From Deltaproteobacteria bacterium (GTDB lineage: Bacteria; Myxococcota_A; UBA9160; JAFDET01), in NCBI GenBank assembly GCA_019310195.1, contig JAFDET010000115.1, forward strand, positions 1-10,883: DNA of 10,883 nt. The letters run 5' to 3'. The first letter of the stretch is position 1, and every line of letters starts with the position of its first letter. Below, piece after piece: positions 1-7,449 of this stretch. A program made the translations under genes and the position numbers. The notes under the pieces are model-generated. The model saw only the letters and a program-made list of their open reading frames with translations. It was not told the origin of the DNA and did not search any database.

Positions 1-603
1 CTCGGCGAAGGCCCGGTGGTAGGGGTCCGCGGTGTCCATGTCTTCGGGAAGGCGCGCTGCGAACTCGGGGGGAAGGTCGTCGAATTCGTGGTTGCGCACG
101 GCCGTCTGGAGGTCCTTGCCCGCGTTGAGGGCGAACACGGGAACGCCGTGCTCTCGGGCGAAGTGGAGAAGGTCGCGGTAGTAGGGCCACGAGGTCGGCC
201 CCCAGCTCTTCGACCACACCTCGCGGACGAACGTGTGGTCGTCCATCTCTCCGGCCAGGTAGGCGTCGACGTCCTTCTGGAAGGGGCGCCGCAGCATCTC
301 GAGCCCCAGGGCGACCTCGTCTGGGAACGTCTCGGTGAGGTGCTTCAGCACGTCGAGCTCGATCTCGTGGTCGTAGATGTTGTCGTGGGTTTCCCCCACG
401 TACACCACCGGGAACTCTTCGAGGTGGCCCATGAGCTCGTCGCGGCTCATCAAGCGCCCTGTGGGCAGGTGGACGATCTGGCCCTTCTGCAGGACGGAGA
501 TGTCGAAGTAGGGCGACGCGACCTGGCTGCCGGTCAGGCCGGGGGCGCCCGCGGCACAGCCGGCCAGGAACAGGGTGGCTACGAGGGCGGTCGGGGTTCG
601 CAT
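1..603 (-). CDS. ChaN-family lipoprotein, partial (3' end beyond the window)
   Basis: The frame is open for 201 codons from an ATG at 603 to the window edge, so the C-terminus is missing. The N-terminus (MRTPTALVATLFLAGC) is a lipoprotein signal with lipobox LAGC and Cys16 as the lipidated residue. Residues 66-76 (VVYVGETHDNI) and 98-104 (ALGLEML) match the conserved GE-HDN and hydrophobic-E-M-(F/L) signatures of the ChaN/DUF399 family. These proteins are membrane-anchored; in Campylobacter ChaN binds haem and acts in iron uptake. A good Shine-Dalgarno (GAGGAG, 607-612) precedes the ATG. The gene follows the histidine kinase on the same strand after 142 nt with a hairpin between. Family assignment is firm; the haem/iron role here is inferred from the family and from the nearby ccm genes. 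Confidence 0.88.
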   Translation of the reverse strand, partial: MRTPTALVATLFLAGCAAGAPGLTGSQVASPYFDISVLQKGQIVHLPTGRLMSRDELMGHLEEFPVVYVGETHDNIYDHEIELDVLKHLTETFPDEVALGLEMLRRPFQKDVDAYLAGEMDDHTFVREVWSKSWGPTSWPYYRDLLHFAREHGVPVFALNAGKDLQTAVRNHEFDDLPPEFAARLPEDMDTADPYHRAFAE

Positions 604-606
604 GAG

Positions 607-612
607 CTCCTC
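607..612 (-). promoter_or_regulatory. Shine-Dalgarno of the ChaN-family gene
   Basis: GAGGAG on the minus strand ends 3 nt before the ATG at 603. It fixes the start that produces the lipoprotein signal. Confidence 0.6.
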
Positions 613-624
613 AGCGGTTGGGGG

Positions 625-654
625 CGCCGGGCCGCGAGTGGCCGCGGCCCGGCG
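625..654. terminator. Strong GC hairpin between the kinase and the ChaN gene
   Basis: CGCCGGGCCGCG (625-636) and CGCGGCCCGGCG (643-654) form a perfect 12-bp inverted repeat around a 6-nt loop. It lies 92 nt after the kinase stop and 21 nt before the ChaN ATG. No T-run follows on the minus strand, so it is not a classical intrinsic terminator. It could slow or attenuate read-through, stabilise the kinase mRNA 3' end, or be a protein site. Confidence 0.5.
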
Positions 655-745
655 AGGCACAGAGGGAACCCCAGGATCGGGCTGCTGGACAGGGGGTCGC
701 CGATGTGGCGCGCGTGCTGCGCGAGAAGAGCGGGAAGAAGAAGCG

Positions 746-1825
746 CTACCAGGTCAGCTTCTGGTTCCTCGGCAGACTCACGACGAAGCGCGTATTCGGG
801 CAGGTTTCGTCGATCTCGAGCGTGCCCGAGTGGGCCTCCACGATCGACTCGGAGATGCTGAGGCCGAGCCCGGTGCCCTTGCCGACATCCTTCGTCGTGA
901 AGAACGGCTCCATCACCCGCCCGCGGATCGGCTTCGGAATGCCCTTCCCGCTGTCGGTCACCGAGATGCTCAGGGTCGATTCCGTTGCGCTGACGTCGAG
1001 CTGGATCCATCTCTGGGGCAGCTCGGACACCGCGTCGATGGCATTGCCGATCAGGTTGATCAGGACCTGGTAGATCTGGGCCTCGCGGCAGGGGACCCAG
1101 AGATCCTCGTCCACCGGACTCAGGCGAATCTCGATGTCGCGCCCCCTGAGCTTTTCGCGCGAGAACGCGAGCACGTCCTGGATCAGGTACGCCATCTGCG
1201 CATTCTGGAACGGGTCGGACGATGCGTCGCGCGCGAGAGATCCCATTCCCCGAATGATGCGCACCATGCGCTCCGTCAGCTCGGCTGCGATCCCGACGAA
1301 GCGCCCCACGTCCTCGCTTGCCACGACTTCCGAGCCGAGCTTCGTTTCGAGCAGCTCGATGCGCCCCTGGAGCGCGGCGAGCGGGTTGCCCAGCTCGTGC
1401 GCGACCCCCGCGGCCATCTCGCCCAGGCCCGCGAGCTTCTCCGACTGCGCCCGCGCCGCGCGCTCGTACTCGAACTCGAGCGAGCGGCGCTTCTGCTCGA
1501 ACACGAGATAGGCCGTCATCCAGATCACGACGAGCGCGAGCAGACGGTTCGTCAGCACCTCTTCGATCGCCGCTCCATCCGGGTTGAACCAGTACCCGAG
1601 AACCGTCAGAAGGGTCGCCGAGATCGCCGCGAACCAGGTGAGGCGGGGCCCCGGATCGCGCAGGCTGAGCAGCACGAGGAGTGCGTAGGGAACCGCGGCG
1701 GCCACGTGAAGTGGAACGAAGAAGTCGAACACCAGGGTCGCCACGGTGATCGAGATCCCGAGCGCGTGCAGGACCACGAACTCCTGGATTTCTGCTCTGG
1801 CAGGCAACCGGTCGCGAAGGCTCAT
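746..1825 (-). CDS. Membrane sensor histidine kinase (orphan)
   Basis: 359 aa from the ATG at 1825; a GTG directly before it (1828) is an equally possible start, and the G-rich GGGGGGAG near 1836-1843 suits either. The N-terminus holds about four membrane segments (roughly 15-37, 41-55, 61-80 and 92-109), with the NRLLALxxIW signature typical of a small integral sensor module found on many proteobacterial kinases. A coiled-coil linker (110-135) leads to the HisKA domain with phospho-acceptor His143 in VAHELGNP. The ATPase domain has the N box (NLIGNAID, Asn261), G1 box (DSGKG, 291-295), F box (EPFFTTK) and G2 box (GKGTGLGL, 315-322). All catalytic motifs are intact, so it should be an active kinase. 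No response regulator lies in the window, so the partner and signal are unknown. It is downstream of ccmI but separated by 361 nt with its own promoter-like element. Confidence 0.9.
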   Translation of the reverse strand: MSLRDRLPARAEIQEFVVLHALGISITVATLVFDFFVPLHVAAAVPYALLVLLSLRDPGPRLTWFAAISATLLTVLGYWFNPDGAAIEEVLTNRLLALVVIWMTAYLVFEQKRRSLEFEYERAARAQSEKLAGLGEMAAGVAHELGNPLAALQGRIELLETKLGSEVVASEDVGRFVGIAAELTERMVRIIRGMGSLARDASSDPFQNAQMAYLIQDVLAFSREKLRGRDIEIRLSPVDEDLWVPCREAQIYQVLINLIGNAIDAVSELPQRWIQLDVSATESTLSISVTDSGKGIPKPIRGRVMEPFFTTKDVGKGTGLGLSISESIVEAHSGTLEIDETCPNTRFVVSLPRNQKLTW

Positions 1826-1929
1826 CACCGAGTTCGCTCCCCCCGCTCTCCAGCCCGCTGGTCTCCGTGGAATCGGCGCACGCGTGCGGGGCGCGGGGCA
1901 AAGGTCCTCGCGCTCCATAGGGCGCGAGG

Positions 1930-1938
1930 ATGATAGCA
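1930..1938 (-). promoter_or_regulatory. Putative extended -10 promoter for the kinase gene
   Basis: The minus strand reads TGCTATCAT, matching the extended -10 form TGnTATAAT with one mismatch in the hexamer. No good -35 box is visible 16-18 nt upstream, which extended -10 promoters can tolerate. Transcription would begin near 1923 and give a leader of about 100 nt before the ATG at 1825. Confidence 0.4.
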
Positions 1939-2152
1939 GGCCGCCCGACAGCGGATGCAGGCCGTTCGCGCAGACCTGATGCCGTGCCATTCAGTGGGGC
2001 GATTTGCCACGCACCCGGGCGCTGCTCGCGGCGGTCTACGCTGCGTTGGGCAGCGAGGCCTCGGTTTGAAGCGTCGCGCGCGCAACCCACTTCCCAGGTC
2101 AAGCTCCTGCCCGCGCAGCTCGTGTCCGGGGGAAGCGGTCAGAGGTACGCGC

Positions 2153-2173
2153 GCTGGCGAGCGCTCGCCCAGC
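2153..2173. terminator. Palindrome just after ccmI, possible ccm operon end
   Basis: GGCGAGCGCTCGCC (2156-2169) is a perfect 14-bp palindrome. With one bulged base (2170) the stem extends outward by three more pairs. It starts 13 nt past the ccmI stop in the direction of transcription. No T-run follows, so intrinsic termination is doubtful; a 3' stabilising hairpin or a dimeric protein site are alternatives. Confidence 0.35.
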
Positions 2174-2186
2174 CGCCCACCTGGGG

Positions 2187-3056
2187 TCAGCGATCCGGCG
2201 TCTTCTGGCCGATCAGGAGGCGGGTCTCGACGATGTTGGAGGCCATCTTCTGCGCCAGCTCGGAGCCCTGGGGAGCGAGCGCGGCCAGGCGCTCCCAGAA
2301 CTCGAGGGCCTTCGGGTAGTCGCCGGACTCGTAGGCTGCCGTTCCCGCGAGCCACAGGGCCTTGTTGTGGTTGGGGTCGACCACCAGCGCGCGCTCGATC
2401 AAGCGTAGGGATCGCGGCTCGAAGCGCCCGCCGTTGGCCATGACCAGGGTGTCGCACCAGGAGGTCAACACGTCGGGGTCATCTCCCACGAGGGCGTGCG
2501 CGCGCTCCCAGGCCGCGACGGCCTTGGGGAAGTCTCGGAGGAACGTGTAGGACCGCGCCAGGATCAGCCAGCCCTGTGCGTCGTCGGGATTCGACTCGAG
2601 GCGCTTCGACAGGCTTTGGATTGCCTGCTCCAGCGAGTGGACGTCCGTCACCCCGGCCGCCCCGCTCCTGTGCGCGGGGGGCGTCGCCACGAGAGTGTCG
2701 AAGCGTCCGAGCTGGAAGTAGAGCAGCGAAGCAGCGGCGGGAATGGCGAGCACGGCCAGCAGGACGAACGCCGGTCGGCCTGTCCCGATGCGGGGAGACT
2801 CGCTTTCCCCCGCGGCCTCCGCCTCCTCCAGGAGCCGCCGCTCCAGCTCCAGCCGCCCCTCGGCAAGCTCCTCGGTGCCCAGGGTTCCGCTCGCGACGTC
2901 CGCCTCGAGCTCTGTGAGCTGGTCGGCCAGGAGGGACAGGTTGCTGTACTCGGAAGCCGGCGCCGCGGCCGGCGCTGCCCTTCGCAGCAGGGGAAGCACG
3001 ACGCTGGCGCCGGCCGCAAGGAACAGGATCGCGGCCACGATCCAGAAGGTCGTCAT
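2187..3056 (-). CDS. ccmI: Cytochrome c maturation protein CcmI (CycH)
   Basis: 289 aa. CcmI is the apocytochrome c chaperone of the haem lyase; it holds the C-terminus of apocytochromes and delivers them to CcmF/CcmH. The architecture is typical: an N-terminal membrane helix (3-23), a charged cytoplasmic loop with coiled-coil tendency (38-85), a second helix (about 95-115), then a periplasmic TPR region (about 140-265). TPR-like units include DAQGWLILARSYTFLRDFPK and NKALWLAGTAAYESGDYPKA. It is shorter than gammaproteobacterial CcmI (about 400 aa) because it ends soon after the TPRs and lacks the extra C-terminal domain. A GGGGAG site at 3064-3069 supports the ATG at 3056, 37 nt after ccmH. 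It appears to be the last gene of the ccm operon. Confidence 0.88.
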   Translation of the reverse strand: MTTFWIVAAILFLAAGASVVLPLLRRAAPAAAPASEYSNLSLLADQLTELEADVASGTLGTEELAEGRLELERRLLEEAEAAGESESPRIGTGRPAFVLLAVLAIPAAASLLYFQLGRFDTLVATPPAHRSGAAGVTDVHSLEQAIQSLSKRLESNPDDAQGWLILARSYTFLRDFPKAVAAWERAHALVGDDPDVLTSWCDTLVMANGGRFEPRSLRLIERALVVDPNHNKALWLAGTAAYESGDYPKALEFWERLAALAPQGSELAQKMASNIVETRLLIGQKTPDR

Positions 3057-3093
3057 GCCCGAGCTCCCCAGAGTCCGCCGCCGAGAAAGGGAC

Positions 3094-3549
3094 TCATTCC
3101 AGCAGCTCGTTCAGGCGCTGCGCTTCCTCCGCCGACAAGGGTGCAGCCTCCTGGTGGCTTCGGCGCCGGCGAACGGTGACGATCCACAGGACGGCGGCGA
3201 TCGCAATCAGGATCAGCGGGCCGAACCACAGCAAGGCCGTCGTGGCCTTGAAGGGCGGCCGGTAGAGCACGAAGTCGCCATAGCGTTGGACGAGGAAGTC
3301 GATGATCTCGGCATCGTCCATGCCTCGCTTCATCATGTCGCGAATCTCGCGCCGCAGATCCTGTGCCAGCTCCGCGTCCGACTCGGCCAGCGTCTGGTTC
3401 TGACAGACCAGGCAGCGCAGCTCCACGGAAAGAGCGAAGAGGCGCTCCTCCAGCGCCGGGTCCTCGGCCATCGGCACGGCTTCCTTCGCCCATGCGGCTC
3501 CGCTGGGAGCGACGGACACGAGTGCGACGAGCGCCAGGATGCGGATCAC
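3094..3549 (-). CDS. ccmH: Cytochrome c maturation protein CcmH
   Basis: 151 aa from a GTG start. CcmH is a membrane-anchored periplasmic thiol-disulfide protein that handles the CXXCH cysteines of apocytochrome c together with CcmG. It has a Sec signal (1-21, ending GAAWA), a three-helix domain with the hallmark motif LRCLVCQNQ (Cys46 and Cys49) and the following LAESDAELAQDLRREI helix, then a membrane anchor (about 105-126). Its length matches stand-alone CcmH, with CcmI encoded separately rather than fused as in Escherichia coli. The GTG overlaps the ccmG stop in a GTGA junction (3546-3549), indicating translational coupling, and the start is chosen for that overlap plus the signal peptide it yields. 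Confidence 0.93.
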   Translation of the reverse strand: MIRILALVALVSVAPSGAAWAKEAVPMAEDPALEERLFALSVELRCLVCQNQTLAESDAELAQDLRREIRDMMKRGMDDAEIIDFLVQRYGDFVLYRPPFKATTALLWFGPLILIAIAAVLWIVTVRRRRSHQEAAPLSAEEAQRLNELLE

Positions 3550-4070
3550 GGCTGGAGTTCTCGCGCCATCGGCAGGAGGGTCTCCTCGATCACCTGGGAG
3601 GTGAGCGGGCCGATCTGCTTGTACCGGATGACACCCTCCGCGTCGATCAGGTAGCTCTCGGGAACGCCATAGACGCCGTAGTCGATGCCGGTCCGGCCGT
3701 CCCGATCCACCACGGACAGCACGTAGGGATCGCCGTGGCGCCTGAGCCAGGCCTGGGCGTCCGCTTCTGTGTCCTTGTAGTCCAGCCCGTAGATCGGCAG
3801 CTCTCCTCGCGCGGCCAGCTTCACCAGCAGCGGGTGCTCCTCGCGGCAGGAGATGCACCAGGAGGCCCACACATTGAGCAGCCAGACCTGGCCGAGCATG
3901 TCCTGCTGGCTGACCAGGCGCTCGGGGTCTCCGAGCGTGGGCAAGCTGAAGGGAGGCGCCGGCCCGTCCACCAGCGGAGAAGGCACCTCGCTTGGGTTCA
4001 GTCGCAGGCCCGCCGCCAGAAAGATGACCAGCAGCAGGAACACCGCCAGGGGTAGGAGCCGGCGGGCCAT
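3546..4070 (-). CDS. ccmG: Thiol:disulfide interchange protein CcmG (DsbE)
   Basis: 174 aa thioredoxin-fold protein, tethered by an N-terminal helix (4-22) and facing the periplasm. It passes reductant to CcmH or directly to apocytochrome c so the haem-binding cysteines are free thiols. The active site is WASWCISC (Cys72 and Cys75) within LLNVWASWC; the usual CcmG/DsbE form is WCxxC with a nearby acidic region, here REEHP. The cis-proline loop is GVPESYLID (Pro137), and the GPL motif near residues 154-156 is also typical of CcmG. The ATG overlaps the ccmF stop by one base (TGATG), and its own stop overlaps the ccmH GTG. Confidence 0.95.
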   Translation of the reverse strand: MARRLLPLAVFLLLVIFLAAGLRLNPSEVPSPLVDGPAPPFSLPTLGDPERLVSQQDMLGQVWLLNVWASWCISCREEHPLLVKLAARGELPIYGLDYKDTEADAQAWLRRHGDPYVLSVVDRDGRTGIDYGVYGVPESYLIDAEGVIRYKQIGPLTSQVIEETLLPMARELQP

Positions 4071-6052
4071 CAGGGGCCACTCTGGTGCGCGGCACCCGGA
4101 ATCGCCACGGGCGGCTTGCTCCGCACCCGCCCGCCGAGGGCCAGCCGGTAGCGCCGGTCGCTGAGGCAGAGCCCCCCGCCGAACGCCATCGCCAGGCAGC
4201 CGCCCCAGATCCAGCTCACGAACGGCTTGTAGTAGACCCGCACGCTCCAGGCTCCGCCCTCGAGGGGCTCGCCCAGGGATACGTAGAGGTCGCGCAGCAC
4301 GGTGCTGTGGATGGCGGCCTCGGTCATGGGCATCGTCCGGACCCGGTACACGCGCTTCTCGGGGCGCATCCGAACGATTCCCCGGCCGTCCTTCAGCACC
4401 ACGACGCTGCCGACCTGGGATACGTAGTTCGGTCCCGGCTGCTCGGTGACGCCGTCGAAGCGGAACGTGAAGCCACCCACCGTGACGGTGCTTCCGACCT
4501 CCATGCGGACGTCGGTCTCCTCCTCGTAGGCGCGCACCAGAGTGACCCCGACGATGAAGATGGCGATGCCCACGTGGGCCAGGTGCATCCCCACGAAGCT
4601 GCGGGGCAGCCCGCGGAGCCCACCGCGCGTGCTCCGGACCCGCGCCACCAGGTTCTGGACGCTGGCGAAGATGATCCAGGTCGCCAGCAAGATCCCCAGC
4701 GCGATGAGCGGCGACCAGCGGCCCAAGGCCAGGGGCAGGAGCACCGACGTGGCCACGCCCGCGGCCAGGGCCCAGCGCAGGCGCACGGCCAGCTCCGGGA
4801 GCCGGGCCTTCTTCCAGCGCGCGAAGGGGCCCACCGCCATGAGGAACGCCACCGGGACCATCAGCGGAACGAATACCGAGTCGAAGTACGGCGGACCGAC
4901 CGAGATCTTTCCCATCCCCAGCGCGTCCAGGAGCAGCGGATACAGGGTGCCCAGGAGCACGGTTCCCGCCGCCACGATCAGCAGCACGTTGTTGGTGAGC
5001 AGCAGCGACTCCCGAGAGCTCCAGTCGAAGCGCCCGCCGAGCCCGACCTTGGGCGCCCGCCAGGCGTAGAGCAGCAGCGAGCCGCCCACGACCACCACCA
5101 GGAAGGCGAGGATGAAGACGCCACGCGCCGGATCGGTGGCGAAGGCGTGGACGCTGGTCAGCACGCCCGAGCGCACGAGGAAGGTGCCCAGCAGGCTCAG
5201 GGAGAAGGTGAAAATCGCCAGCAGCACGGTCCAGTTCTTGGCCGTGCCGCGCTTCTCCGTGGCGGCGAGCGAATGGATCAGCGCCGTACCCACCAGCCAG
5301 GGCATGAAGGAGGCGTTCTCCACCGGATCCCAGAACCACCAGCCGCCCCAGCCCAGCTCGTAGTAGGCCCACCAGCTGCCCAGGGCGATCCCGAGGGTCA
5401 GCAGCGACCAGGCGGCCGTCGTCCAAGGCCGGGACCAGCGGGCCCAGGTGGCATCCAGGCGGCCTCCCAGGAGAGCGGCGATGGCGAAGGCGAACGCCAC
5501 CGAGAAGCCGACGTACCCCATGTAGAGCATGGGTGGGTGGAAGATCAGGCCGGGATCCTGGAGCAGGGGGTTCAGGTCGCGGCCCTCCAGGGGTGCAGGA
5601 AGGATCCGTTCGAACGGGTTCGAGGTGAAGAGCGTGAACAGCAGGAACCCCACGGAGACGAGGCCCATCACACCGACGACCCGCCCGGCCATCTCGTCGG
5701 GCAGGTGGCGGCTGAAGAACGTCACCGCCGTGGTCCAGCCGCCCAGCATCAGGATCCACAAGAGCAGGGACCCTTCGTGGCCTCCCCAGACCGCGGCGAT
5801 CCGGTACTGGATGGGCAGCGCGGTGTTGGACCCCTGGGCCACGTAGAGCACGGAGAAGTCGTTGACGACGAAGGCGTAGGTCAAGCAGGCGTAGGCCAGC
5901 ACGACGAAGCCGAACTGGCCCCGGGCCACGGAACGGCCCACCGCGACCCACGCCGCATCCCGCCGCGCGGCCCCGGCGATCGGGACCACGCCCTGCACGA
6001 CCGCCAGGCACAGTGCGATGACCAGGGCCAGGTGTCCGATCTCGACGATCAT
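4070..6052 (-). CDS. ccmF: Haem lyase subunit CcmF
   Basis: 660 aa polytopic membrane protein with about 14-15 hydrophobic segments; its length matches full-length bacterial CcmF. It receives haem from holo-CcmE and attaches it to apocytochrome c. The WWD domain is at 235-251 (WGGWWFWDPVENASFMP). The four essential histidines align one residue off E. coli numbering: His172 (IFHPPMLYMGY) and His302 (SVHAFATDP) for the periplasmic site, His260 (ALIHS) and His490 (GMHLAHVG) for the transmembrane haem b. WGGHEGSLLLW (89-99) is another family signature. A large periplasmic domain spans about 508-608. A near-perfect Shine-Dalgarno AAGGAGG (6060-6066) sits 8 nt before the ATG. The protein looks intact. 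Confidence 0.97.
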   Translation of the reverse strand: MIVEIGHLALVIALCLAVVQGVVPIAGAARRDAAWVAVGRSVARGQFGFVVLAYACLTYAFVVNDFSVLYVAQGSNTALPIQYRIAAVWGGHEGSLLLWILMLGGWTTAVTFFSRHLPDEMAGRVVGVMGLVSVGFLLFTLFTSNPFERILPAPLEGRDLNPLLQDPGLIFHPPMLYMGYVGFSVAFAFAIAALLGGRLDATWARWSRPWTTAAWSLLTLGIALGSWWAYYELGWGGWWFWDPVENASFMPWLVGTALIHSLAATEKRGTAKNWTVLLAIFTFSLSLLGTFLVRSGVLTSVHAFATDPARGVFILAFLVVVVGGSLLLYAWRAPKVGLGGRFDWSSRESLLLTNNVLLIVAAGTVLLGTLYPLLLDALGMGKISVGPPYFDSVFVPLMVPVAFLMAVGPFARWKKARLPELAVRLRWALAAGVATSVLLPLALGRWSPLIALGILLATWIIFASVQNLVARVRSTRGGLRGLPRSFVGMHLAHVGIAIFIVGVTLVRAYEEETDVRMEVGSTVTVGGFTFRFDGVTEQPGPNYVSQVGSVVVLKDGRGIVRMRPEKRVYRVRTMPMTEAAIHSTVLRDLYVSLGEPLEGGAWSVRVYYKPFVSWIWGGCLAMAFGGGLCLSDRRYRLALGGRVRSKPPVAIPGAAHQSGP

Positions 6053-6059
6053 GCAGCCA

Positions 6060-6066
6060 TCCTCCT
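6060..6066 (-). promoter_or_regulatory. Strong Shine-Dalgarno of ccmF
   Basis: AAGGAGG on the minus strand overlaps the end of the ccmE stop codon and lies 8 nt before the ccmF ATG at 6052. It decides the start against an ATG at about 6059 that is too close and out of frame. Confidence 0.65.
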
Positions 6067-6522
6067 TCAGTCCACCACCAGCGATTCGTGTGGCCCGATC
6101 TTTGCGCCCTTCGCCAGGGCGTCGGCCACCTCCGGGGGCATGTACGTCTCGTCGTGCTTTGCCAGGACGCTGCTGGCGACGAAGGTTCCCCCCTCTCCCA
6201 TGCGTCCCTGGACCACCACGCCCTGTCCTTCGGCGAACATGTCGGGGAGGATCCCCGTGTACTGAATCTCGAGGCGCTGGCTCAGGTCCGTCACCATGAA
6301 GTGCACGGTGAGGCCATCCTCCTCCCGGGTCATGCTATTGCGTTCCACGAGCCCGCCGACGCGGAAGACCGAGTGTTCGGGCACGTTGCCGGCCGCCACG
6401 TCGGTGGGGCTGAAGAAGAAGACCAGGTTGCTCTCGAAGGCGTTGAGGACGAGGGCGGCGGCGATGCCCAGTGCGACCAGTCCCCCGACGATGAACGAGA
6501 ATCTCTTCTGTCGGCGCGTCAT
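6067..6522 (-). CDS. ccmE: Haem chaperone CcmE
   Basis: 151 aa periplasmic haem chaperone with one N-terminal membrane anchor (about 8-28) and a beta-barrel OB-fold domain. It binds haem covalently through His123 in LAKHDETYMPPEV, with Tyr127 in the conserved HxxxY spacing; this corresponds to His130 of E. coli CcmE, so it is the classic His type and not the Cys variant. Other family signatures are FRVGGLVERNS and YTGILPDMFAEGQGVVVQG. The ATG follows the ccmD stop after only 3 nt, so translation is probably coupled. The flexible C-terminal tail past residue 130 is short, as usual. Confidence 0.96.
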   Translation of the reverse strand: MTRRQKRFSFIVGGLVALGIAAALVLNAFESNLVFFFSPTDVAAGNVPEHSVFRVGGLVERNSMTREEDGLTVHFMVTDLSQRLEIQYTGILPDMFAEGQGVVVQGRMGEGGTFVASSVLAKHDETYMPPEVADALAKGAKIGPHESLVVD

Positions 6523-6525
6523 GAC

Positions 6526-6690
6526 TCAGTCGCCCTCCATCGCTTGCATCTCGTGGAGTCGCCGGTGCACCGCGCGGCTCCGCCTCACCAGCATCACGGC
6601 TTCGATCGCCAGCAGCAGCGCCGTCAGACCGTAGGAGGCCCACAGGTAGGTGGCGTACCCTCCCGCGCTCCAGAACTCGCTCCAACTCAT
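6526..6690 (-). CDS. ccmD: Haem exporter protein CcmD
   Basis: 54 aa single-span membrane protein. CcmD connects CcmC, CcmE and CcmAB and is needed to release holo-CcmE. I translated it directly: the N-terminus MSWSEFWSAGGYATYLWASY carries the family signature FWxxGGYAxYxWxSYGL, followed by a membrane helix (about 17-35) and a basic, coiled cytoplasmic tail (RRSRAVHRRLHEM). The ATG overlaps the ccmC stop in an ATGA junction (6687-6690). The short ORF is easily missed by automatic calling, but position, sequence and length all fit. Confidence 0.95.
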   Translation of the reverse strand: MSWSEFWSAGGYATYLWASYGLTALLLAIEAVMLVRRSRAVHRRLHEMQAMEGD

Positions 6691-7433
6691 CGCGCTTCCC
6701 CTGCCAGGGTGCGGACCCAGTCGGTGTGCCGCTCACGCTCCAGGATGATGCAGCGGACCCGCACGAAGACCGGTACGAAGCTGTACAGCCAGAAGGCCAG
6801 GGTCATCACCAGCATGGCCATCAGCATGGACGTTGCCATGCTCGATCCCTTCGGAGTGAGCGAGGCTCCCTGGTGGAGCGTGTTCCACCAGTTCACGGAG
6901 AAGTAGATGATCGGCACGTTGATGACCCCGACCAGGGCCAGCAGCCCGGTCGCGCGATCGGCACGCCGGGGGTCGTCGATGGAGGCCCGCAGGGCCATCG
7001 CGCCGACGTAGAGGAACAGCAGCACCAGCGTCGAGGTCAAGCGGGCATCCCACACCCACCAGGTGCCCCACATGGGCTTCCCCCACAAGGACCCGGTCCA
7101 CAACGCCAGGAACGTGAAGAGGGCGCCGGTCGGCGCCAAGGCGGCCGCCATCATGGAGGACAGCCGGGTGTTGAAGATCAGGCCCACGGCCGCGTATACG
7201 GCCATGCACACGTAGAGCCACATCGCCATCCAGGCGGTGGGCACGTGGATGAAGATGATCCGGTAGGCCTCTCCTTGGCGGTAGTCGGTGGGCGCCATGA
7301 AGAAGCCCAGGTACAGCCCCACCAGAAGCAGCAGCGCGGCCGGTACGGCGAACCATGGGATCAGCTTCCCCGTCAGGGAGTAGAAGTTGGCGGGAGCTGC
7401 GTATGCGGACCAGCGGAAGCGATTGGAACTCAT
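6687..7433 (-). CDS. ccmC: Haem transporter/handling protein CcmC
   Basis: 248 aa membrane protein with six helices. CcmC binds haem at its periplasmic face and loads it onto CcmE. The WWD domain is at 117-134 (WGKPMWGTWWVWDARLTS). The two axial-ligand histidines are His63 (FIHVPTAWM) and His187 (NTLHQGASLT), matching His60 and His184 in E. coli. Length and topology are standard. The ATG lies 16 nt after the ccmB stop, with GAGGA at 7441-7445 as ribosome site, and its stop overlaps ccmD. Confidence 0.97.
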   Translation of the reverse strand: MSSNRFRWSAYAAPANFYSLTGKLIPWFAVPAALLLLVGLYLGFFMAPTDYRQGEAYRIIFIHVPTAWMAMWLYVCMAVYAAVGLIFNTRLSSMMAAALAPTGALFTFLALWTGSLWGKPMWGTWWVWDARLTSTLVLLFLYVGAMALRASIDDPRRADRATGLLALVGVINVPIIYFSVNWWNTLHQGASLTPKGSSMATSMLMAMLVMTLAFWLYSFVPVFVRVRCIILERERHTDWVRTLAGEAR

Positions 7434-7449
7434 TCGATCGTCCTCGGTG

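Larger units (their letters stand above)
1826..2186. other. 361-nt non-coding gap between ccmI and the kinase
   Basis: No frame here shows recognisable protein features. An upstream in-frame extension of the kinase to 1990 exists, but it is arginine/proline-rich, has no ribosome site and lies ahead of the transmembrane sensor. The gap contains a 14-bp palindrome just past the ccmI stop and an extended -10-like element near 1930. The reading is an operon end followed by a new promoter and a roughly 100-nt leader. Confidence 0.6.

Noticed and set aside
575..1933. Long plus-strand open frame of about 450 codons opposite the kinase
   Set aside because: Arg/Glu/His-rich composition with no domain signal; it is the antisense shadow of the intact histidine kinase in high-GC DNA.
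1826..1990. Kinase start at the upstream ATG (1990) or at 1918
   Set aside because: The added residues are Arg/Pro-rich and no ribosome site precedes either ATG; a promoter-like element lies between them.
4071..6011. Long upstream extension of the ccmG frame through ccmF
   Set aside because: It is an out-of-frame shadow of ccmF, Arg/Gly/Pro-rich; the ATG at 4070 overlaps the ccmF stop and begins a normal membrane anchor.
4085..6265. Plus-strand open frame of over 700 codons across ccmF
   Set aside because: Gln/Glu/His/Arg-rich low-complexity translation antisense to ccmF, whose essential motifs are complete on the other strand.
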